From: Ampelocalamus luodianensis
Lineage: Eukaryota > Streptophyta > Magnoliopsida > Poales > Poaceae
NCBI GenBank assembly: GCA_036346255.1
Contig: CM070625.1
Location: 18,561,488 to 18,625,487, forward strand
Direction of reading: 5' to 3'
DNA length: 64,000 bases
A program made the translations under genes and the position numbers. Within the stretch, counting starts at the first letter, position 1. Each line of letters begins with the position of its first letter. This document shows, one piece after another, positions 56,111-64,000 of this stretch. The notes under the pieces were generated by a model, which did no database searches, was not told the origin of the DNA, and worked only from the letters and a program-made list of their open reading frames with translations.

Positions 56111-57173
56111 TCGGAGGATCGAGTTGGGGAGATTACCGGTTTGGGTTTAAGCAGTTCTGGTCCCGGGGTTTATACCTTGACGGCCGTTAGTACTTGCATA
56201 GTTGCGTCTCTCTCCCATCTTATTTGTCTTGCGTGTTTCTCGTCGGACTGGGATCCTCTGCAACTCTGCGTCGAAGTGTCAATGCAGAGGATCTACAGCG
56301 TATTAGTATTAGAATCGATCTTTTTCCTTCGATTTTACAGTACTTTTACGTTGTTGTTATAATATTTTGCTACACATACTATAACAAAGCATAGTCCACT
56401 CTCTCACGAAAACACTGTTGCTCAAAGTCCTGCAGGGATCCGGATCCTTTCTCGGAGACTTTTCATCGGTAATTGATTAAAGCGCATCCGGAAGTTCGTC
56501 CATAAAATGCATCTCGAGTCTCCGGTCCATAGCACGTAGGCATTACTGAGGTACCATCTCTAATGTTTCAACGTGAAGGGCTTCTAGAGGTAGAGTGGTA
56601 CGTTGGCCTAGAATCCTAGATCATTTTGAGTGGCTGGACTCAGGCCCGAGCTACGGGTCATATGCTAAAATTCGCTTAGAAATCTACATCGAATCTAAAT
56701 TCGCTAAGAAGCTATTTTGTTCAGGAGGTGCTAATGTGTCCCGCAATTTTTTTTTATATTGCAATAGTACAGTACATATCGTTACGCACAAGCGAGTTTA
56801 CTGGTAGCATATTCCTAAAATTGTAGAGACATCACGGAGCAAGAACATACCCCTTTTCACCGAAGAGCACCCGTTCTTCGTAAAGGTAGATATCTATGAT
56901 TTAAATCTTAGTAGGTGGAGTCTTACCTCCAAATCTTCGCCAGCTGGTCAATGGGCGCACAGTGTGTCAGGCTTAAGGTTTTCTAGATTTGGTTGTAACC
57001 ATCCTTTTCAAGCTTTGATCCAGCAAGGGCCGGTCAAAAGGATTCCCGACGCACTCCTGTTGCTAATCAACGAGGTTAGCTTAATCTGGATAACGTATTC
57101 CCAATATAAAAACCGTGCGTTGCCGGTTAGCTAGATAGCATCCGTCGCCACACTTATCTTATTTAACCCATTC
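56111..57173. other. Intergenic region between TOL gene and element E
   Basis: No gene is recognised; ORFs are short (73 aa or less) and lack motifs. Confidence 0.5.
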
Positions 57174-57495
57174 TGTTAAAATATGATCTGATTTCGTTAT
57201 CGTATCTGTGCTGGATACGGTACACGCGTCGACTAGCGCTAGACATGGTATGGAGTGGTGTAAACGACTCTAATTCTGCTTCGTATTTTCCTAAGCATCT
57301 TGTTCCTTAGCCTATATATGTACCCCTGTAGTCGTACAGTCCGGGTGCGTCGTATAGCCTTATACTTGTAATATCTCCTCATATAGTGATCTTCGCCTTC
57401 GTGAGTCCGTGGTTTTCCCGTAAGGATTTTTCACGTAAAATCCATATCTCCTATTCTTTGGTTCTCTACTATTTTTTACTGTGTGTTTTATAATG
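57174..57495 (+). mobile_element. 5' LTR of element E (322 bp)
   Basis: It starts TGTTAAAATATGATCTG and ends TTTTATAATG, where the final CA has mutated. It shares with the 3' LTR the words AACTCTAATTC, TATTTTCCTA, CTTGTAATATCTCCT and ATTCTCTACTATTTT-like text. A TATATAT box lies at about 57312. Confidence 0.8.
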
Positions 57496-57496
57496 A

Positions 57497-57510
57497 CCGG
57501 TATCATAGCT
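57497..57510 (+). promoter_or_regulatory. Primer-binding site of element E
   Basis: CCGGTATCATAGC follows the 5' LTR and matches the initiator-Met tRNA type site (TGGTATCAGAGC) with two changes. The solo LTR was inserted a few bases further on. Confidence 0.65.
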
Positions 57511-57517
57511 TAGGGAT

Positions 57518-60412
57518 TGTAACGCCCCCATTTTTGGAGCCGTCAGACTCTTCACAACCGTTTAGGATGTGCAGTTGTGAAGTAAGAAGTATCACAATAA
57601 AGCTTTCGATTACAATAGTATAATACATGACAAAAGAACTTCCAACCATAGGCACGTTTGAGTGCGGTTGAGACCTAATAACAGTAATTATTGCCGTCTG
57701 GTGGTCCACCATAATCTTCCTCATTATGATCGTCAGGGTTTCTCAGGTTTCCTCTGTAGATGATATTTGAATAATGAGTACACAACCGTACTCAGCAAGT
57801 CATATGGAAAAGCTAAATAATTATATGCTAGGAGTTTAATGGATTGTGTAGGGTTCACCATATCAGGCATATGTGGATGCATCATTGAGATAAAAACAAT
57901 TTATCTTTAAAACAGTAAAACAATAATAAATATAACACTAGGGGTTTACTCAACACTTGCAATTACAAACTTAACATCTCAAAATCTCTACTTATGCCTC
58001 ATGTACTTAAATCACCTATGAACACAACTTCATTAACCGGAAGCATGGTGTATTCGAATACCTTTGATTAGACTTTGCAGAGTTGCTCAACTTTACCCAC
58101 AAGATAACTCAAACTCATACTGTCAGATCATAGACACACAACACGTTAGTGTGCGAGCTGAGATAATAAAGCTTTTTCACTGCTCAACCTTTTTAGTCTC
58201 CACCCGGTAGGTTCATGGTCCATACAGCCCTCGGGAGACCACTGGCTAAAAGTGGAACTCACGGTTCGATGCTGACGGGTCCATACCGTTGTGTAGATCA
58301 GCGAGTGTCCCTTCAGACCCAATCTTGTCCCACCCCCGTTCTGTGGCTGCTCTATCACACAAGAGTAGTTGACATCCTATATATAGATATTCAATTAGAA
58401 GAGTAGTGTACTAAGCTAAGGTGGAATGACCACACTTGTGGTTGAGTGATTTCTGTGTCTGTTACTTGACACAAGGTTCTTGTTATTATCTGTGTTATAG
58501 TGAGGCGATGGACCAACACCAACTCGTGGTTGTCCACCCCCAGATCTCACCTTTTATCAAGTCTATTGGGTTGCCCAACCTCCTGGTCTCAACCCTCAAC
58601 TCTCCACTAAAACCATTGGCAATCAACAAATACTCTTTTCCAGAATTTATAAACACATTTTTGTGACAAAACTAAATATCTAGTTATCAGTTTATGTAAC
58701 CTAAACTTGTCAAGGTGAATATGGCCTACAAAGAATAGGTGGGCTTGTATGTGGGGTAATAGGATTTATCTATTTATCATGTCATTTAAAAGTATTATTT
58801 CAGTATTAAAGTAATTGCCATAAATACGGTAATGAAAGTAATAATATAAATACATGGAATATAGGCTCAAAATGATCAAAGGAATGTGACTTGCCTTCTT
58901 GCACAAAGTTTTCTAATAGTTCGTCTTGTCCGGTGTCTTCTGGAGCTTGGTCGTCGAAGTCGGGACCTAACGCAAAATAAAACAAAACAAATAAAATGAC
59001 CGACTCAACAAAGAATGAGCTGGGAACAACATGCAAGTGAAATAAAATTGAAAAAGAACTAAAAGAGAGCAGTTGAGTGGTGAATAGAATTTATTGGGAG
59101 CTCGATTGGGCTGAATAGAGTCAGAAATAGGATTCGCGGCTCGAATCGGTCGAAATGGGCATATGATGTCAAATTAGGGTTGGAGTGAATAGTGTTAGGC
59201 TGTTACTGTTCATTTAGGGTCTATGATCAGTGATAGGTCGGGTTGTAACAATGTTTTGGCTAATGGACTAGATTATAAACAATAATGGGTTTTACTATTT
59301 CAGGTTGTGAACAGTAATGGGTCTTGGATTGTGAACAGTGCGGGCTGCATAGTATTTATGCAGTGTTGGGCTTGACCCAACGCCTACTTGGGCCTCAGGC
59401 CTCACGGCCCAATAGTGAGCTGCGCACAGCTTGAAGCCAGTGCGCGCTCCTACGCACCTGAGCCGATGAGGAAAAAGCCAGCGGCTTCGGCGACAGACAG
59501 TGGCGGGGAGTGGTGCAGCAAGCACCTAGGAACCACGAGCAGCCCATTTTTTTAGGTTAAGCTTGGGCCATGGAGGTTCGAGAGAGGGGTGGTGGCAGTG
59601 GTGGCGCACGACCGGAACAGGGGATGGTGGCGGCGACGCTCCGGCCATGCTCCGACCAAAGCAACCGGAGCTTGAGCATCAGTGGAGCGAGAGGGACTCG
59701 AGAAGGGTGGCGGCGAGAGCAGAGGTGCACCGAGGCATGTTGAACACATGCACCATGGGTGGCGCGGTGGTGGAGGGCGGTGCCAGTGAGGCTCCAGCGA
59801 GGATAGGGGTGGGGATGGTGGGGGAAAGATGCAGGGTGGCGAGGTGATGCCGGAGGCGGAGTTGGGATGGAAGGGGAGCAAAGGGGGTGGCGAATTTCAC
59901 CTTTGGCTTGTTGGAGAAGAATAGTAGGGCGGCAGGAATCGGTAATTCCTTGAAATTGGCCGGTGCTAGAGGGGAAAGGGGTGATGGTGTGGTGCTGGGG
60001 TTGAAGATGATGAATGAGGCGCGCTCTGAAGGGACTTTTATAGCCGGCTGAGAGGGTGTGAGAGCAATAAGGCGGTGGCTCAGCTTGGTGCATAGGGGTG
60101 GCGTGGTTGGCTGCATGCATCAGGCGACGGAGAAGGAGGAAAGCAGGGGCAAGGTGGCAGGGTGAGGTGGCATGGGCGAAGGTGTCGACGGGGACGATGA
60201 CGATTTCGGTGCTAACACGTTCGGAGCATGACGCGATGGGGAAGAAGAATAGGGGAAGGCACGAGGGAGAAAAGGTGCCCGCGGCTTGCGAAAACGGGAA
60301 AACTAGAAAGCAAAGCGGAAAAGGGAGAGAATTTCTTAATTGGGAAGGAAACTCAAAATCAAGTCAAAGATTTCAAAAGTTTTTGAAATTCTAAAATTTT
60401 TGGGTTGTTTCA
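57518..60412 (-). mobile_element. Solo LTR (Ty3/gypsy, 2895 bp) inside element E
   Basis: On the minus strand it starts TGAAACAACCC (60412) and ends GGGGGCGTTACA (57518). The flanks gggat (57513-57517) and gggtt (60413-60417) differ at one base. A TATA box (GGCTATAAAAGTCCC on the minus strand, about 60034-60048) precedes the GC-rich leader (59380-60020), whose ORFs are shadows. GAGTACGGTTGTGTACTCA (about 57776-57794, minus) and CTTACCCACAAGATAA (about 58090) match landmarks in the LTRs of elements A and C. Confidence 0.83.
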
Positions 60413-61955
60413 GGGTTGAAACCCTAGCCGATGCGTCATCACCAGATCGACATCTGTGACTTGATCTGGATGGCTCCCTTTAACATAGAAGAACCATACT
60501 CGAAAAAAAACTCGATGTCTTGTTCTATCTCGTCGGGTCCATAGCAAAAGCAGATTCGCTGAGTTCTTCCGACTTGGAAAGCATCAAATCCTCAGATTCC
60601 GACTTGGAAAAATTAAGAAGCCTTTGGTTCATGACCAAAGCAAATAGCAGTGCTGCAACGTCACAACCGAGAAAAGAAAAATAAATTGAGGAGGAGCGCC
60701 TCGTGAGTCATGACTCCATCCATATAGAAGTGGAATTGTCCTCTGGTGCTACGAACACCCAATCAACCTACCAGAAGGTCACATATTTCTGCTAGGTTCA
60801 CACAAGGAAATCCCAAGCCTGCTTTGCTAAGCGCACACAAGGAATCGTACCAAGCGATTCTCAGCAGCCTTAACTTGGTGATTTTGACTCGACTCGACTC
60901 TGTTTCTACCTCGGCGACTGCTCCAGTGTCGGTTCATTCCGTCAGCAATCACTGGCGATTTCTTCGACAACCCATCATCTTTTGCGGATTATTGCGGCAA
61001 GATCCACACATGTGGAGTCTAAGGTGGAGTTGCAGACTTTCAGCACAAACATTGTTCTTAGCGTACAGGTGCAATTTTATCTTCTTTGCAACGTGCACAT
61101 GGAAGAGGTTTTGCTGTTGCTATTGAATTAATTTGGATGAGTTTGATCGAGGAGATTTTGAGGCAAGAAAAAAAAATCCTTTTTAGATTTGGAAGTTATG
61201 TGGTTCATGCATGTTTTGATTCAATTGAGGGGACAATTGATTTATTGTTTCATTTACAGTTTGATCACACCTTGATGGTAGATAGCATAATACTCTCCAG
61301 AGTTTTACTGTTTGGAAGTGAAGGTTTTGCTCTTGTTTGAGTTTGAGATGAAGGATTAGGTGCTAGAAGGAGTTTTGTTATGCACGTATACTACAATGTT
61401 ATTTTAGTTGTCATAGCTCAATATAAGGTGTCTACTGCAGTTACTACTCTGTTAACGGTATAAGAGTTCCTTTCATCCAAACAGTTTTATAGTACCAACT
61501 GTGACCATATCATGGATTTTAGTTACCTTTGAAGTTGGCAGTTTGATACGCATGATGGCTACACATGCAAGTTGCTCTTTCGACGGGCATTGTTTGTCGA
61601 GTTTTGTGTTCCAGATAAAGCATGTCAAATATCCATGAGATGAGTTCATTGCTATCTATTCATTACCATAGGTGATGTTGAGCATATGTTTCAGGAGGTT
61701 GGTTACACAGACTCACTTTGCTAGGGTGATGGATTTTTGAAGACCCATATTTGTTCGTCTGCTTTGTTGATAGCTGTGTGCCTGGTTCTGCCAATGGTTT
61801 GCTCGATTTGGCATCATGAGAAGCGTCTGGATAAGATTATTTCCAGTTTTAATTGTTGAGTTTAGTCCTATGGACTTTTAAAACACAAGGTTTACTGATG
61901 AAGACTTATTTGTAAGAGATTTTGATATTTCAGCTAAAGGAGCGAATTTGTGGAT
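60413..61955 (+). other. Element E interior (non-coding)
   Basis: A 126-codon ORF (60746-61126) shows no recognisable motif and a composition typical of non-coding DNA. There is no zinc knuckle, protease, RT or integrase motif on either strand. A purine run (CTAAAGGAGCGAA, about 61935) shortly before the 3' LTR may be the polypurine tract. Confidence 0.55.
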
Positions 61956-62278
61956 TGTTAAAGTATGATTTGATTTTTGTCATCATGTTTGTGCCGGACG
62001 CAACACATGCGCCAACTAGCGCCAGACGTGGCATCGAGTGGCGCAAACAACTCTAATTCGGTTTTGTATTTTCCTATGACTCTTGTTCTCTAGTCTATAT
62101 ATAAACTTTGTAGTTACACGGTTCATATACGCCGAATAGACCCGTACTTGTAATATCTCCTTGTATAGTGATTTTCGCTTTCGTGTGTTCGTATTTTTTC
62201 CGACAATGATTTTTCATATAAAATTCGTGTCTCATATTCGTTTGATTCTCTACTATTTTACGGTTTGTTTTGTAACAC
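61956..62278 (+). mobile_element. 3' LTR of element E (323 bp)
   Basis: It starts TGTTAAAGTATGATTTG and ends TTTGTAACA. Its TATA box is TCTATATATAAAC (about 62092-62104). It is a direct match to the 5' LTR at 57174-57495. Confidence 0.8.
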
Positions 62279-63110
62279 ATTTAATTATTTAGTTAACTGG
62301 GAGCGAATGATTTGACTAATCAAACTGGCGGTATGCATTATCGCTGTTGCTTTGGAGGGAAGAGAGGAGAACGTTGACTTTGTGAGTCTTGCTGGGAGAA
62401 CGACAGTGTCACAAGAGGAAAAGGAGATGGAAATTGCTTTGGGTCCGTGTCATGTGAAGATTCCACCTGTATTCGATCTCCGGCCGCCAAAGCTGAACGA
62501 AATATTTATCGCGACTTTATGAGGCCTCGATGTTCCACTTCGTCCGTTCATTCATCGCTCTGCTTCAAATCGCCCGCTTTTTGGTCAGTCCTGGACAGCG
62601 ACTTGACTCTTGAGAGCATGCATTATGCATGAGGGGGTGATCATTCCGTCAGTTTGACCGGTTATGATATTTTTTTTCAGGCAAATTATTTATTCCGATT
62701 TCATAGATTTTAAAACTAAATTAACCAAATTGAAAATAGAAACCGAACCTAATTGACCGAATGATATTTCAGTCCGTTTATTCGGCTCTACTAATATTAT
62801 ACACAGTAATATTATGTGTAATATAATAAAAGAAATACAGATATTGTAGTATAAAATATGATGCAATATGTGACTTGAACTGCTCAACGTTGCTTAACAG
62901 ACAGACCCGCACATGACAATATAGAACTTAGTACTGAAGTTCACGGAAGTGCCACATACCGTAGAAAACATGTATGTAAATGATATTAAGCAGCACATTT
63001 TATTCTATAACATCTACTACTTTCTTAAAAGCAAGATCTTTTAATGCTTCGAAATTTGGCGGCTTCCCACCGAATGTTTGCTGATGCTACCCACCAAAAC
63101 TGCACAATAA
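62279..63110. other. Unassigned stretch before hAT fragment
   Basis: No gene is supported. It holds AT-rich sequence with short ORFs only. Confidence 0.4.
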
Positions 63111-63439
63111 CAATCAAGCAAGATGTCATGCACACAAAAGGGGGAAAGACCAGAATATAAGACAAAAAATTTATAGATCTTACATCTTGTTTACTATCTC
63201 AAATTGCTATTCAAGGTATTGAAGATGAAGGACCTGTATGCCCCGAAGAAGATGATTTCCGCGAGCTTGCTAATTCTGAAAGTTAGCGATATCGAGCAAG
63301 TCAGACATAAAGCAGCAAATGTGTAAGGCAAATAAATGATTTTATTTGAAATGATACCTGCTTCAAATTTGTCTAGCTCTTCCAGATCTTCCTCCAATAG
63401 GTGTTAGAGAAGCTCTCAACCAATCTGGCACACATATTA

Positions 63440-64000
63440 AGACTTGCACAATTTGCGGAGCTAATGAACTCCTAAATGACCCAAGAAGCTAAGTAGCTGA
63501 CGAGCATTTGCCCAGTCCACGTCATCAGGAACACCATCAGCTTTCTTACTGTCAAATTCAATTCTAAAGTGGGGATCAAATTCTTCATACCTCTCAAATG
63601 CTTTTTGAAACGTCTGTCTATGCTGCCTCTAGCATTGAATAAGTAGAATTCCACCTTGTGCTGACATCAAGAGACAACAAAGCTTTGCTCTGTATTTTTT
63701 CCAGCTCAATGCACTTCTTGAACCTGTCAAATCTAGATGGAGATTGCTGAATGAAATACAGCCCCACGGATGCGTGGGACTGATTTACCCGTCCCGTGCA
63801 AGCCATCTTTTGAGACCAAATTAATGATATGAGCAACACACCTCATGCGAAGAAATTTACTTTGTAAAATACTGCCTCCACATTTATTGAAAACTTTCTT
63901 TAAATAAGCTACAGCAGTGTCATTTGAACTTGCATTATCAACTGTGATGGTTAAAACTTTATCGATGCCCCATTCGTTCAAGCAATGTTAACTTCTTTAC
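63440..64000 (-). pseudogene. hAT-superfamily transposase (C-terminal half), broken and cut by window end
   Basis: Minus-strand frame 63981-63733 reads KVLTITVDNASSNDTAVAYL, then LRMRCVAHIINLVSKDGLHG and KSVPRIRGAV. A frameshift near 63770 moves to the frame with FIQQSPSRFDRFKKCIELEK, SLDVSTRWNSTYSMLEAA (to about 63620). After a second shift comes FERYEEFDPHFRIEFDSKKA, then DDVDWANARQLLSFLG (about 63600-63475). TVDNASSND, CxAHIxNL and STRWNST are hallmarks of the hAT (Ac-like, BED-finger) transposase catalytic region. The N-terminal part lies beyond 64000. The dimerisation tail is not recognisable downstream, so the copy is degenerate. Confidence 0.85.

Larger units (their letters stand above)
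57174..62278 (+). mobile_element. Element E: non-autonomous LTR retrotransposon, split by a solo LTR
   Basis: Two direct LTRs (57174-57495 and 61956-62278) are about 80% alike by eye. A primer-binding site follows the first, and the flanks cattc (57169-57173) and cattt (62279-62283 plus the preceding bases) agree at 4 of 5 positions. Without the inserted solo LTR (57518-60412) its interior is only about 1.57 kb and has no gag or pol motif, so it would have relied on another element's proteins. The TGTTA...ACA ends and the initiator-tRNA priming site suggest copia ancestry, as in LARD/TRIM-like elements. Confidence 0.75.

Noticed and set aside
59557..60120. 187-codon Pro/His/Ser-rich ORF on the minus strand
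   Set aside because: It is in the GC-rich leader of the solo LTR at 57518-60412, with overlapping ORFs in other frames.
63000..63090. Short minus-strand frame ending KPPNFEALKDLAFKKVVDVIE-like text before a stop
   Set aside because: It reads like real protein, but it is under 30 codons, has no recognisable partner exon and could be a chance frame or a far end of the hAT region.
63194..63397. 67-codon minus-strand ORF with an acidic start
   Set aside because: No match to a known hAT tail could be made by eye, and the adjoining frames are full of stops.

Overview
This is a eukaryotic, plant nuclear window, and it looks like a cereal grass, most likely rice (Oryza). The reasons are grass-type genes with GC-rich first exons and short GT-AG introns, and a dense nest of Ty3/gypsy, Ty1/copia, CACTA and hAT elements of the kinds common in rice. 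No prokaryotic features, tRNA, rRNA or CRISPR were seen. All identifications come from reading the sequence; no database search was run.

Positions 1-43,000 are a nested transposon block. A minus-strand Ty3/gypsy element (A, 2241-10010) has a 3.05-kb 5' LTR, a primer-binding site, an extra acidic ORF, gag and pol. It is cut inside integrase by another LTR that runs off the left edge. A lies beside a decayed TAT-type gypsy element (B, about 10016-17618) on the plus strand. B is split by a 2.34-kb solo LTR (duplication GCAAA), by a 1.1-kb LTR-type insertion (duplication TGAGG) and by a CACTA element (CACTA-1, from 17619). CACTA-1 breaks off at about 19985, where a third gypsy relic (C) begins: zinc-knuckle gag, ruined pol, polypurine tract and a 3.57-kb 3' LTR ending at 26822. 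A low-information stretch (26823-30750) follows. Then comes a decayed Ty1/copia element (D, about 30755-39931), whose reverse transcriptase region is split by a complete 4.15-kb CACTA element (CACTA-2, 33786-37933, duplication CCA).

CACTA-2 carries a captured, frameshifted host gene of the grass F-box/MYND-like family, a minisatellite, about seven copies of a 124-bp tandem repeat, and a roughly 410-bp hairpin between TA tracts. CACTA-1 is an inverted, truncated relative with the same layout: it keeps the tail of the captured gene, 3.4 copies of the 124-bp repeat and the hairpin. This captured-gene CACTA family is the most interesting part of the window.

Positions 43,286-56,000 hold two apparently intact, convergent host genes. 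The plus-strand gene (43386-47353, nine exons, 475 aa) encodes a mitochondrial PLP aminotransferase of the alanine-glyoxylate aminotransferase 2 family. The minus-strand gene (55790-48249, nine exons, 638 aa) encodes a TOM1-like (TOL) protein with VHS and GAT domains for ubiquitin-dependent endosomal sorting. A 2.78-kb solo LTR sits inside TOL intron 3. A 379-bp solo LTR lies about 0.9 kb upstream of the aminotransferase.

Positions 57,174-62,278 are a small non-autonomous LTR element (E) with 322/323-bp LTRs, itself split by a 2.9-kb solo LTR. The right end (63,400-64,000) holds the broken C-terminal half of a minus-strand hAT transposase that continues past the window.
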